A program made the position numbers and the translations under genes. 64,000 bases of DNA from SCBR16-9 sp964537975 (GTDB lineage Bacteria; Hydrogenedentota; Hydrogenedentia; Hydrogenedentales; SCBR16-9), in the NCBI GenBank assembly GCA_964537975.1, contig CAZIDP010000001.1, forward strand, positions 186,001-250,000, in the 5' to 3' direction. The notes below the pieces were generated by a model. It worked only from the letters and a program-made list of their open reading frames with translations, was not told the DNA's origin and made no database searches. Of the stretch, positions 35,836 through 44,105 are shown one piece after another. Each line of letters starts with the position of its first letter. The first letter of the stretch is position 1.

Positions 35836-36801
35836 ATGCGTGCATTGGTTACCGGTGGTGCCGGTTTCATTGGTTCTCATTTATGTGATGCCCTGACAAC
35901 ACAAGGACACACTGTATTTGTGCTTGATGATTTGAGTACAGGACGGTTTCAAAATATTGAACATCTTGATACGGTAACATGTGTTATAGACAGCACATTG
36001 AATCAGGAGGTAGTGCGCGATCTCGTTCGAGATGTTGATGTTGTGTTTCATCTTGCAGCTACAGTGGGGGTACAATTGGTGGTAAATTCTCCCATTCAAA
36101 CTATCCAGAACAATATTCAAGGAACAGAAATCGTACTGGAGGAAACCTGTCGATATCGACGCAAATTGTTGATCACATCAACAAGTGAAGTATACGGGAA
36201 AAGCATGCAAGCAGTGTTTAAAGAAGACGATGACTGCATCATCGGGCCACCCCATAAACACCGTTGGTGTTATGCGGCCTCAAAAGCTATCGATGAGTTT
36301 CTGGCATTATCCTATTGGCATGAAAAACGTCATCCAGTCGTAATATCACGTCTTTTTAATACGGTAGGACCTCGTCAAACCGGACGTTATGGCATGGTAA
36401 TCCCCAATCTGACACGTCAGGCGATGAAAAATGAACCCCTTACTGTGTTTGGTGATGGTCAGCAGTCACGATGTTTTTCGTATGTGGGCGATGTAGTGCC
36501 TGCATTGATAACTTTGATGGAAACCTCCTCTGTGAATGGTCAAGTATATAACATAGGCAACGATCAACCCGTTACGATTGAAGCTTTGGCCAAAAAAATA
36601 ATTGAACGCACAAAGAGTTCGTCAACCATCAAATTCATACCCTATGATGAAGCATATGGGTATGGGTATGAAGACATGCGCCACCGTGCACCATCACTCG
36701 ACAAAATAAAAGATGCTATCGGTTACCAGCCAGTCACATCATTGGATAGTATACTGGATCATGTCATTGAAGACATTCGCCAGCAAGAGTTTATTGATTG
36801 A
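35836..36801 (+). CDS. NAD-dependent sugar-nucleotide epimerase/decarboxylase (SDR)
   Basis: The start is MRALVTGGAGFIGSH (35836), with GGGGAG 7 nt upstream. 321 residues, an extended short-chain dehydrogenase. The NAD motif GGAGFIG is at 7-13, the catalytic Tyr146/Lys150 are in YAASK, and the Ser/Thr is in TSTSEVYG (about 115). Later segments VFGDGQQSRCFSYVGDVV and YNIGNDQPVTIEAL are typical of UDP-glucuronate decarboxylase, GalE and related enzymes acting on UDP- or dTDP-sugars. Exact substrate not assignable. It is separate from the polysaccharide cluster at 52-58 kb but may feed it. Confidence 0.85.
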   Translation: MRALVTGGAGFIGSHLCDALTTQGHTVFVLDDLSTGRFQNIEHLDTVTCVIDSTLNQEVVRDLVRDVDVVFHLAATVGVQLVVNSPIQTIQNNIQGTEIVLEETCRYRRKLLITSTSEVYGKSMQAVFKEDDDCIIGPPHKHRWCYAASKAIDEFLALSYWHEKRHPVVISRLFNTVGPRQTGRYGMVIPNLTRQAMKNEPLTVFGDGQQSRCFSYVGDVVPALITLMETSSVNGQVYNIGNDQPVTIEALAKKIIERTKSSSTIKFIPYDEAYGYGYEDMRHRAPSLDKIKDAIGYQPVTSLDSILDHVIEDIRQQEFID

Positions 36802-36839
36802 CAACATAAAGCACCAATCACAAAAGTACTTTATTTAAT

Positions 36840-38591
36840 TTAATACATCAAATTTCCATCAATCAGCGGTATCTCATCCTGATATTCTTGCTCAATTCGA
36901 ATCCAGGTTTTATCTGAATCGACATCAGGCAACGTCCATAACAAGGATTGCATGATGTCATGGGCATATATCGGGCTGGACATGGCAAATACTTCTGTTG
37001 CACCATACCCGGAAGATATATCCTGTGGTCTGTCCACAACCTGAATCCGATATACAGCACTCTCTGTAGGTGTTTCCAGGTGTGGCTTGATGTACGGATT
37101 GCTGTCAATGATACTGGTCAGGATGGGCCGTCCATTACGTAACAATTGTAACTTCTTGCCCTGCGCATTTCGTACTGACAACTCAAACATGACTTCGACA
37201 TTCAATGGAATTATTCCACCGATATCAACGTCCATGCTGCCATCGTTCAACACATCAGCCCGAAAACGAAGTTCAGGCCCATCCAAGCCAGAAGATATAA
37301 ACGTTCGTCCGAACCGCAATCCTTCCAAAATGCCCTCGTATGATTTTTCCCGGGCCAATATATAGGTTACCGGTTGCGCCATGGGTATACGAGGCCCGGT
37401 AGTTCCACTTCCGCCAATGCCTCCTGCTTTCAACCCCCGTAGTAATTCATAATCCCAAAATAAGGAGGATTGTCGATTTCCCGATATCGATTGGTCATCC
37501 ATTCCGGCACTTTCTGCCGCCAAATCTGTTTGTTCGGCTATTGCCGCAGCGGCAGCAATGGAATGAACCAACCTTCCACTTCTTCGGACTCGGATATCTT
37601 CATGCAACTGCGCTAATCGCAATGGCTGTACATGACGCCAACTTCCATGCCACACTTCAATGGCATTAGCATAACTCAATCCCCAGGTCCAGGGATTACG
37701 CCCATTACACGGGTAACCCACACTGAAAATTCCCCCTTGCGCCTGCACCCGTAATACTTCGGCTTGTGCCGCGGCACGACTCGTGGGGACATTTGGTATT
37801 GATCTTGGCCCATACAGCAATGCTACCCCACGCTCATCATTTCCCCATTCCACTGCAGGAATCAACACAAGAGAATTTGAACGGTATGCAGGGTCAAATA
37901 CAGATTCCATGGAATTTCGATCTGTTATAGCAAGAAAATCCAATCCCAACCCTTCTGCACGGGCAATCAACTGTCCGACAGACTCTCTGCCGTAACTGTA
38001 CTCCGAATAGGCACGCAAATCTCCACGATACCAGGTTCCCTCATTGGAAAATACCTGATTGTGATAGGGCACCGGCAGTGCTCCCGGAAAATCAGCGGCA
38101 TTTTCAGGGTCAGAATCGTGATCCAATTCTACGCGGTCCAAAACCAAATCACCATCATTGTCAAACGACAAGAGAGAAAGCGTACCGCTAGAACCTTCCA
38201 GAAGGTTTAGCAGCACAAATGATGGATTTTCTTGTTTTATTAGTATTTCTTGAATATCTACAAGTACTGGAATACCTTGATCATACACATTAACGTGGGC
38301 TATATATTCACCGACAGGTGCTTCAGCGCGAAGACTACCGCGGGGCACCTCTATAGTATAGGGTTGCTGATTATAGGTCTTGTACAGGTCAATTCTGGCT
38401 GGCAAACTATGTCCTAATACATTATTGATGTCTATTTCCAAAATTCCCATTTCAAGCGGTAATTGGGGTATTTCACGCAAATTTTGCTCAACAGCACGTG
38501 GCTTTTCACTTGACTGTATATATGGATCACTTGGTGTCACAGCACATCCTGCCAAAAGTACAGTAACAAGTGACAACATACACTTTTTCAT
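36840..38591 (-). CDS. PHP-fold (CehA/McbA-like) lipoprotein with lost metal site
   Basis: 583 residues with a lipobox (LLAGC, Cys16), so a lipid-anchored protein. AGGAGG lies 5 nt before the ATG. A calcium-type repeat DNDGDLVLDRVELDHDSD (144-161) precedes the PHP domain. The PHP opening, normally DLHxHS, is GDLRAYSEYSYG (R193, Y195). The next motif, normally ITDHN, is AITDRN (R225). The usual NHP is replaced by VGYPCN. Only the acidic E248 (AVEWG) remains. PHP proteins hydrolyse phosphoesters with a trinuclear metal site. Losing these histidines implies a non-catalytic binding protein or altered chemistry. An Ig-like C terminus follows. Confidence 0.75.
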   Translation of the reverse strand: MKKCMLSLVTVLLAGCAVTPSDPYIQSSEKPRAVEQNLREIPQLPLEMGILEIDINNVLGHSLPARIDLYKTYNQQPYTIEVPRGSLRAEAPVGEYIAHVNVYDQGIPVLVDIQEILIKQENPSFVLLNLLEGSSGTLSLLSFDNDGDLVLDRVELDHDSDPENAADFPGALPVPYHNQVFSNEGTWYRGDLRAYSEYSYGRESVGQLIARAEGLGLDFLAITDRNSMESVFDPAYRSNSLVLIPAVEWGNDERGVALLYGPRSIPNVPTSRAAAQAEVLRVQAQGGIFSVGYPCNGRNPWTWGLSYANAIEVWHGSWRHVQPLRLAQLHEDIRVRRSGRLVHSIAAAAAIAEQTDLAAESAGMDDQSISGNRQSSLFWDYELLRGLKAGGIGGSGTTGPRIPMAQPVTYILAREKSYEGILEGLRFGRTFISSGLDGPELRFRADVLNDGSMDVDIGGIIPLNVEVMFELSVRNAQGKKLQLLRNGRPILTSIIDSNPYIKPHLETPTESAVYRIQVVDRPQDISSGYGATEVFAMSSPIYAHDIMQSLLWTLPDVDSDKTWIRIEQEYQDEIPLIDGNLMY

Positions 38592-38684
38592 ATGAACCTC
38601 CTAAAATCGTATGAGATTGAATCTGGGTTGCACGAGGCAACATGTCGCTAATTTAACGAAAAATGCTAAGCACCAAATTTTCAC

Positions 38685-38713
38685 TTGAAATATGAGAAAA
38701 TATCGTGTATATT
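38685..38713 (+). promoter_or_regulatory. Promoter of the GntR-type regulator
   Basis: TTGAAA (38685-38690), 17 bp spacer, TATATT (38708-38713). It leaves a leader of about 160 nt before the ATG at 38880, which includes a short GC hairpin (GCTCCC-TT-GGGGGC). Confidence 0.6.
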
Positions 38714-38879
38714 AATAGTATGGTTCGGTGAACAGTGCTACGCTCCCTTGGGGGCATAATATTGTTCCCTCTACCATGGTGCAGTAAACAAAGGCATTAG
38801 CCATTGGTTGTATTGTGTCATACAAGTAGAAGTACGCCGCTTGATCGGCAAGAACAACACTAAGCGAGGAGATATACGA

Positions 38880-39326
38880 ATGATATCAAACATTGACATA
38901 CACAGCAGTGTTGCTGTGTACGTCCAAATCGAAAACCATGTACAGTTTGCCATTGCTTCCGGACGACTTGGGCCAGGTGACCAATTACCATCTGTGCGCG
39001 AGCTTTCAGAACGTCTGGAAGTCAACCCGAACACGGTAGCCAAGGCATATCGTGACTTGGAAGTGATGGGGTTACTGTATACACGCCGCGGCATGGGCGT
39101 ATTTGTGAACAAGGGCATTGAAGTAAAATGTCGTGAAGAATGCCGTAAACGGATCATTGGTCGGTTACATGAAGTTATAGCCGAAGCCAAGGCATCTGGT
39201 ATGGAAGCAGATGAAGTGAATGAAGTGGTTGAAAAGAGCTTAAGCATCGATTCGAGTCCTTATGGACCTACCCCACCCCAATTGCTTCAACTGGCTAAGG
39301 GGTCTCGTAAGAAGGCCGGTAAGTAA
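38880..39326 (+). CDS. GntR-family regulator, YtrA type
   Basis: The start is MISNIDIHSSVAVYVQIENH (38880), with GAGGAG 8 nt upstream; the frame is open from 38808. 148 residues. The N-terminal winged HTH contains ASGRLGPGDQLPSVRELSER, VNPNTVAKAYRDLE and LYTRRGMGVFV. The short C terminus, with no large effector domain, marks the YtrA subfamily, which often controls ABC transporters. No transporter gene follows. A terminator lies directly behind, so the gene is monocistronic. Confidence 0.9.
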   Translation: MISNIDIHSSVAVYVQIENHVQFAIASGRLGPGDQLPSVRELSERLEVNPNTVAKAYRDLEVMGLLYTRRGMGVFVNKGIEVKCREECRKRIIGRLHEVIAEAKASGMEADEVNEVVEKSLSIDSSPYGPTPPQLLQLAKGSRKKAGK

Positions 39327-39398
39327 GACATAACACCTGTTTACTGCACACCAGCATATCAAAGTTGAACTTTGAAAAGCACCTACTTTTAATCACGT

Positions 39399-39429
39399 AA
39401 GGGTCACAAAATATTGTGACCCTTTTTTT
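39399..39429 (+). terminator. Intrinsic terminator of the GntR-type gene
   Basis: AAGGGTCACAA (39399-39409) pairs perfectly with TTGTGACCCTT (39414-39424) over a 4 nt loop, followed by seven T. It is the clearest terminator in the window. Confidence 0.9.
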
Positions 39430-39504
39430 ATGGATATGCAGGCCACAAACTCTGTTTTTAAGCATTATTATCGATAAAAATGACAAATTTTTTACGGTAG
39501 ATTC

Positions 39505-39533
39505 TTGACACAAGCCCGTTTATAGATTACAAT
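39505..39533 (+). promoter_or_regulatory. Strong promoter before the recombinase-domain gene
   Basis: A perfect TTGACA (39505-39510), 17 bp spacer, TACAAT (39528-39533). Predicted initiation is at about 39540, at the foot of a hairpin (39539-39566). Confidence 0.75.
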
Positions 39534-39538
39534 ACTGT

Positions 39539-39566
39539 GTATAAGAACACTTGGGAATTCTTATAC
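39539..39566 (+). promoter_or_regulatory. Hairpin at the predicted 5' end of the recombinase mRNA
   Basis: GTATAAGAA (39539-39547) pairs perfectly with TTCTTATAC (39558-39566) over a 10 nt loop. A second small dyad, GGTACC-N8-GGTACC, is at 39590-39609. A stem at the extreme 5' end usually protects mRNA, or it could be an operator at the start site. Confidence 0.5.
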
Positions 39567-39630
39567 AGGGCTAAAAACTATTTATTTTTGGTACCAGCGT
39601 AATGGTACCGAATCCGACAAAAGTAATCAA

Positions 39631-39732
39631 ATGTACGCTCCACCAATGCAGTATGCCGATATACAACATACTTCAATGGAAATGCTTGCCAGAAGATACC
39701 GGGTCGGAAATGTTGCGGAGATTAAACGATGA
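39631..39732 (+). CDS. Possible 33-aa ORF translationally coupled to the recombinase gene
   Basis: From ATG 39631: MYAPPMQYADIQHTSMEMLA, ending RVGNVAEIKR. The stop TGA overlaps the first ATG of the next gene (ATGA), a usual sign of coupling. There is no ribosome-binding site before it, so support is limited. It resembles nothing known. Confidence 0.3.
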   Translation: MYAPPMQYADIQHTSMEMLARRYRVGNVAEIKR

Positions 39733-40211
39733 TGATGAGCAACGCGGATTTGCACGATGCTCGTGCAGAAACCAATGAAAGAAGTGCCCGTGTCAGCCAC
39801 GGCGCAAAAGTCAAGCGAGGTCAGTTGACTTCAGTTCAACAAGGAAGATATGGCACTGGACCTGCGCCTTATGGTTATCGACGTGGTGGAGATAATGAAA
39901 AACCACTTGTCGTTGATGATCGCGAGGCTGAAGTTGTCCGGATGATTTTTCGAGAATACCTCCGAACCCGAAGTACGGGCAAAGTAGTCGGTTATCTCCA
40001 TTCAAAAAACATCAAAACACGAAAAGGCAATCGCTGGTCACGGCAAGCTGTTGCGATCATATTATCGAACCGTACCTACCGCGGTCGAGTCACCTATGGA
40101 GATGTTGAAACAGAAGGTTTGCATGACCCTGTCATAGAACCTGCACTTTTTTACAAGGCAAATGCCCTCAGAGAACAAAAAAAACGCCAGAACGGTTCAT
40201 CAACCCACTAA
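39729..40211 (+). CDS. Stand-alone 'recombinase' domain of a large serine recombinase
   Basis: 160 residues; three consecutive ATG codons open the frame, with GGAG 9 nt before the first. The sequence matches the region after the catalytic domain of large serine recombinases: QQGRYGTGPAPYGYRRG, VRMIFREYLRTRSTGKVV, NRWSRQAVAIILSNRTYRGR and IEPALFYKAN. The N-terminal resolvase domain with its catalytic serine is missing, and so is the coiled-coil zinc ribbon. It could be a remnant of an integrated element or a DNA-binding protein that keeps only this domain. A strong promoter and 5' hairpin suggest it is expressed. Confidence 0.75.
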   Translation: MMMSNADLHDARAETNERSARVSHGAKVKRGQLTSVQQGRYGTGPAPYGYRRGGDNEKPLVVDDREAEVVRMIFREYLRTRSTGKVVGYLHSKNIKTRKGNRWSRQAVAIILSNRTYRGRVTYGDVETEGLHDPVIEPALFYKANALREQKKRQNGSSTH

Positions 40212-40441
40212 GCTATTTTGCATGTCATTTGAATTATTATTTGAAGTGATAACTTAAGTAATAAGGTGTATGGAAGCCCATGTAATAGGGCAGGATTGTG
40301 ACATCTTTGGTCTATGCGTGGGCGGCAATATTAAGTTCGTTATAAAATATTCAGAATAAGCCAGCCTGGATACGCTGTATGTAAAGTATTATTCTGATGT
40401 GCTTTTTTTTGGAACAACTTGGCAATTTGGCCCTTATTATT

Positions 40442-41083
40442 TTAATCTAAAGGCTCAGGAGGTGGATACTCTTGCGTCTTCTTTTCTTCAGCATTCGGCG
40501 ACACTTCTGAAGTCGCAGTGGGTTCAGAACCCTGATGATCATGATTACCGGCCTCTTCCTTTTGCGCTAAGTTTTCAGCACTTTTGGATTCCATTTCTGA
40601 CGACACCTTTTCGTTACCAACATAATCAGAACCTTCTGGCACGGTTTCGCCTGCGGTACGATGCTCGCCGGGTTGTAAGTCACCATAGGGATAGGTTTGT
40701 TCAGGGGGACGTTCAACAGAGCCTGCACTGGAGGAAGAGAATGCAGTATCATCCGATGGGGTTCCAGGTGTAGCTTTCATTGAATCGGGAGATTTGCTGT
40801 CGTCTGATGTTTTGGAGTCGCTTTTCTTAGATTTATCCGAGTTCTTGCCTGAATCAACCATGGAATCAATATACTTTTCAGGGGAATACTTGCTCAAATT
40901 GCGCATTTCGCGCTCTATAGGTCTGATTTCTTTGCTGACTTCTTCTTTTACTTCATCCATGTAGCCTCGTAAATCGCGTATGGTGCGCAAAAAAATCTTC
41001 GCAAAGTCAGGAAACTTGTCTGGCCCCATTACAATTAAAGCAATGGCTGCAATAATTAACAATTCTGTAAAATGTATGCCCAT
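40442..41083 (-). CDS. tatB: TatB-like Sec-independent translocase subunit with long acidic tail
   Basis: 213 residues. One N-terminal membrane helix (MGIHFTELLIIAAIALIVMG), the PDKFP hinge and an amphipathic helix (FAKIFLRTIRDLRGYMDEVK) are the TatA/TatB layout; length and the Glu/Arg helix favour TatB. After residue 80 there are about 130 residues rich in Ser, Glu, Asp and Pro with no structure expected. TatB receives twin-arginine precursors together with TatC. tatC lies upstream in the same direction with a 155 bp gap. Confidence 0.85.
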   Translation of the reverse strand: MGIHFTELLIIAAIALIVMGPDKFPDFAKIFLRTIRDLRGYMDEVKEEVSKEIRPIEREMRNLSKYSPEKYIDSMVDSGKNSDKSKKSDSKTSDDSKSPDSMKATPGTPSDDTAFSSSSAGSVERPPEQTYPYGDLQPGEHRTAGETVPEGSDYVGNEKVSSEMESKSAENLAQKEEAGNHDHQGSEPTATSEVSPNAEEKKTQEYPPPEPLD

Positions 41084-41238
41084 ACGTGCTGTCAGGACCT
41101 CAAAGATTGTATATACACACGTGCTGTCGAATTGACGCCACGTTAATAACTTTATCTAAAATATTAAAAAAAAATGTCAGGTTTATTTAAAGCAGTTCAA
41201 CAATTCCAATAATACCTACCAATTCATACCGGTGCAAG

Positions 41239-42102
41239 CTATACAGCATCTGCACTTTTTTTCTTTCGCCATACCACAACATACGACAAAAGGATACTGA
41301 TTTCATAAAGTAAAACCAACGGCACCAACATGATAATCATAGATATCGGATCTGCTGGTGTAAGGAGCGCAGATATCACTGACATAATAATCAGAGCTAC
41401 TTTACGGCTGCGTTTCAAAGTCTGGGGGCTTAATATACCTAAATAAACCAAAATCAACACAGCCATGGGAAATTGAAATGCTACGGCAAAGGCGGTAATA
41501 ACCAATCCGATAATTTTTATGGTTTCATTTAATCGCAGTTGATCAACCGCAACAAAATCAGCAGGTACCAATACGAGCAGGTACGGCATAACTAACGGCA
41601 AAACTCCAAGATACGCAACAAGCACACCTGATAATGCCAGAAAAGAACACCCAAAAATAAGAATTTTTGCCGCCTGACGCTCATTTGGATGCAGCCCAGG
41701 AAAAATAAAGGCACAGACCTGCCAAAGAATGAATGGAAATGCCAGCAAAACACCGCAGTATACTGCAATCTTGACTTTAACCAATATAAATTCAAGCGGA
41801 TTAAAAACAGTAAACACTGGGCGTCGGGGAGATGTTGTAGCAATTGGAGTTGGAGCAGGTGTTTGGTCGTCAACACCAGCAGTAGGATCATCGGTGCTGA
41901 TCTCAGATTCGACAACACTATCCACAACCAAACCATGTTCAACCAATGGCGTAAGCGGATAAGCCAACACCTTGATGACGTAATTGGACACCAAATAGCA
42001 AATAAAAATGCTTGCGACCAGTGCAAAAGAAGCGCGAATTAACCGAATCCGCAATTCGCCCAGGTGCTCCGTAAAGCTCATACGAACATCATCAACGGAC
42101 AC
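41239..42102 (-). CDS. tatC: Twin-arginine translocase subunit TatC
   Basis: 287 residues with six membrane segments. The start has the conserved FTEHLGELRIRLIR, later FPFILWQVCAFIFPGLHPNER and FQFPMAVLILVYLG. TatC binds the twin-arginine signal peptide in the inner membrane. Between membrane helices 1 and 2 there is an insertion of about 40 residues (59-96, including SEISTDDPTAGVDDQTPAPT) that ordinary TatC lacks. The many exported proteins in this window fit a use for Tat, though those seen here have ordinary Sec-type signals. Confidence 0.95.
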   Translation of the reverse strand: MSVDDVRMSFTEHLGELRIRLIRASFALVASIFICYLVSNYVIKVLAYPLTPLVEHGLVVDSVVESEISTDDPTAGVDDQTPAPTPIATTSPRRPVFTVFNPLEFILVKVKIAVYCGVLLAFPFILWQVCAFIFPGLHPNERQAAKILIFGCSFLALSGVLVAYLGVLPLVMPYLLVLVPADFVAVDQLRLNETIKIIGLVITAFAVAFQFPMAVLILVYLGILSPQTLKRSRKVALIIMSVISALLTPADPISMIIMLVPLVLLYEISILLSYVVVWRKKKSADAV

Positions 42103-42423
42103 AATGGCAACCTCTTAACAAATCAGTTTATTTTGGCCACTTATTCAAAACCATATGTATAGTTTGGTGTGACTCAAAGATATAAAAAACAATCAACACA
42201 ACATGTATTAGCATACATTTTTTGAGATAAATTCTGCAAGGGAGGGTAGATGTAGCCACATTTATAAAAAAAGAGAAACAACAATACCTTCTAATAACCC
42301 TAAAATTTTTGAGCAACCACGTACAAAAATTTTCCAGAAACAAATCATTGAAATGGAAAAGCCATGCAGCAGGCCAAGCACTTACCATCAAGCATAAAAA
42401 AATTTAACTGCTCTTGCCTACTC
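42103..42423. other. Gene-free stretch between tatC and the HU gene
   Basis: About 320 bp, AT rich. An 87-residue open frame on the reverse strand (42128-42391) has no ribosome-binding site and unlikely composition, so I do not call it. No clear promoter or terminator. Confidence 0.4.
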
Positions 42424-42729
42424 TTATCTACCAGGTTTTGGAGAGGAGTCTGTAGTTTCTACCCTATCTCTAAGTGCTTTACCAGGTTTAAAAATGGGTA
42501 TGCACTTTCGTGCAACAGACACGGAATCACCTGTTTTAGGATTTCGACCAATGCGGGCATCGCGGACTTTAATATCGAAAACACCAAAATTTCGAACTTC
42601 CAGCCGATTACCATCAACCAGTTGTTCAATTATGGTTTCAAATGTAGCCTGAATGACATTCGCAACGTCACTCTGGGTGTATCCACCTAATTTACTGGAT
42701 ACATCCAATATCAACTCGCGTTTCGTCAC
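42424..42729 (-). CDS. HU/IHF-family DNA-binding protein
   Basis: 101 residues of HU fold: TKRELILDVSSKLGGYTQSD, then FETIIEQLVDGNRLEVRNFG, then the arm RNPKTGDSVSVARKCIPIFKPGKALRD. The RNPKTG arm intercalates and bends DNA. The ARKCIPIFKPGK ending is closer to IHF-like members common in these phyla. A nucleoid protein. A short polar tail ends the protein. Confidence 0.93.
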   Translation of the reverse strand: MTKRELILDVSSKLGGYTQSDVANVIQATFETIIEQLVDGNRLEVRNFGVFDIKVRDARIGRNPKTGDSVSVARKCIPIFKPGKALRDRVETTDSSPKPGR

Positions 42730-42822
42730 TCAATAAACTCCTGAAACCTGCAATTTTATACACGCATTTTACAAAATGCATTATAAATTTTACGAAATTC
42801 TTTAATGAAAAGTAAATTGTGA

Positions 42823-43386
42823 CTACATACCTAGTGCATCACGCCATGGGTCTGCTATTCCACCCGGATTGATAAGGATGAATGCGATAATCACAGCCAT
42901 AATCCCAAAAAGAACCAGTAGAACCGTAGCATTTTTGCCGAGTTTAAAACCACCCCCACCCTGCACATTGGAACCCATCATAACTTTTTCACCCGATTCT
43001 GCACGGGATTTTTTGTCTTCGAGAACCCCCAGAGTTTCATTGATATTGATGAAGGCACGGTGCCATTCGCCATGCAGCTTCTTTATGGCTACTTCAGACT
43101 GCGCATGAATGGACTCCAAGCTGGTAGCACCAGAAATAATATTCATTGTGTTGCCGTCAAGCCCGTAGTCTTCTTGCAGGGTCTCCTTGAGCACTTTATG
43201 TTCTCGTGCCAGCTTGCTCTTAATTTTAAGAAACTGGTTTTCCAGTTGGGCTTTGTTGGCATCCGGGCTGCTATAGGCGTTAATTATCTGGTTAAACAGT
43301 AGCCAGTCATTCATAAATTCGCGGCAAAGGTTTACGCGCCGCTCGTATGCATCAATCATCTGTAACTGCTTTTTACTCAAGCCCAT
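42823..43386 (-). CDS. Tail-anchored membrane protein of unknown function
   Basis: 187 residues. Residues 1-130 are helical and charged (KKQLQMIDAYERRVNLCREF, KSKLAREHKVLKETLQED). A glycine-rich link precedes one membrane segment near the C terminus (ATVLLVLFGIMAVIIAFIL), leaving about 15 residues on the far side. I recognise no family. AGGAG precedes the ATG by about 8 nt. The promoter (43431-43459) overlaps a perfect dyad, suggesting control by a repressor. Confidence 0.65.
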   Translation of the reverse strand: MGLSKKQLQMIDAYERRVNLCREFMNDWLLFNQIINAYSSPDANKAQLENQFLKIKSKLAREHKVLKETLQEDYGLDGNTMNIISGATSLESIHAQSEVAIKKLHGEWHRAFININETLGVLEDKKSRAESGEKVMMGSNVQGGGGFKLGKNATVLLVLFGIMAVIIAFILINPGGIADPWRDALGM

Positions 43387-43425
43387 GGTCTTGCTCCTGT
43401 ACCCTGTAGATTCACCCCAAACATC

Positions 43426-43459
43426 ATGCTAATTTAGCATACCGCTGTAATAAAGTCAA
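43426..43459 (-). promoter_or_regulatory. Promoter with overlapping operator-like dyad
   Basis: Reverse strand: TTGACT (43454-43459), 17 bp spacer, TAAATT (43431-43436). The perfect 7+1+7 dyad ATGCTAA-T-TTAGCAT (43426-43440) covers the -10 box, a usual position for a repressor site. Confidence 0.55.
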
Positions 43460-43523
43460 ACCAAATTCTAACTACGGCCAATCTTCCGGGAGATGAAAAA
43501 ATTTCTAAATAATTAATTTACAA

Positions 43524-44105
43524 CTACTTAGGCTGTTTGGAACCTATTGTAATGAAATTACACAGTAATTGTTTACCAACTTCTGTTAAAATACTTTCGG
43601 GATGAAATTGTACGCCAAACACTGGAAATTCACGATGCGCAACAGCCATGATCTCACCTTGGTCTGTTTCCGCTATTATTTCCAATGAATCTGGACAAGT
43701 TTCCCGTTTAATAATCAAAGAATGATACCGAGTTGCAGTAAACGGAGAAGGTATCCCTTGAAACAGAGCATGATTGTTGTGATGAATCGCACTGACCTTC
43801 CCGTGCATAATACGTTCTGCACGTACAATATCGCCACCGTACGCCTGGCCAATACTTTGGTGTCCAAGACATACGCCAAAAATGGGTATTTTCTCCCCCA
43901 CTTCCTGAATTAATTCTACCGAGATACCGGCTTCGTTAGGTGTACACGGCCCTGGTGAAATGACTATATGGTCTGGTTTGAGTGCCAACACCTCTTTCAC
44001 ACTGATGGTGTTGTTACGGTGTACAACAATGTCATCCACCATCTCTCCAAAGTATTGTACCAGATTGTAAGTAAAAGAGTCGTAATTATCAATCAATACT
44101 ATCAT
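43524..44105 (-). CDS. trpG: Anthranilate synthase glutaminase subunit (TrpG/PabA)
   Basis: 193 residues, class I glutaminase: LIDNYDSFTYNLVQYFGE, catalytic Cys in GVCLGHQSIGQAYGG, and FHPESILTE with the His/Glu pair. It supplies ammonia to TrpE, and may also serve p-aminobenzoate synthesis if no separate pabA exists. Start and upstream stop overlap (ATGA), so it is co-translated with trpE. Confidence 0.93.
   Translation of the reverse strand: MIVLIDNYDSFTYNLVQYFGEMVDDIVVHRNNTISVKEVLALKPDHIVISPGPCTPNEAGISVELIQEVGEKIPIFGVCLGHQSIGQAYGGDIVRAERIMHGKVSAIHHNNHALFQGIPSPFTATRYHSLIIKRETCPDSLEIIAETDQGEIMAVAHREFPVFGVQFHPESILTEVGKQLLCNFITIGSKQPK

Noticed and set aside
42128..42391. 87-residue reverse-strand frame between tatC and the HU gene
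   Set aside because: Composition rich in Phe, Cys and Ile with no domain and no start signal; typical of AT-rich non-coding DNA.
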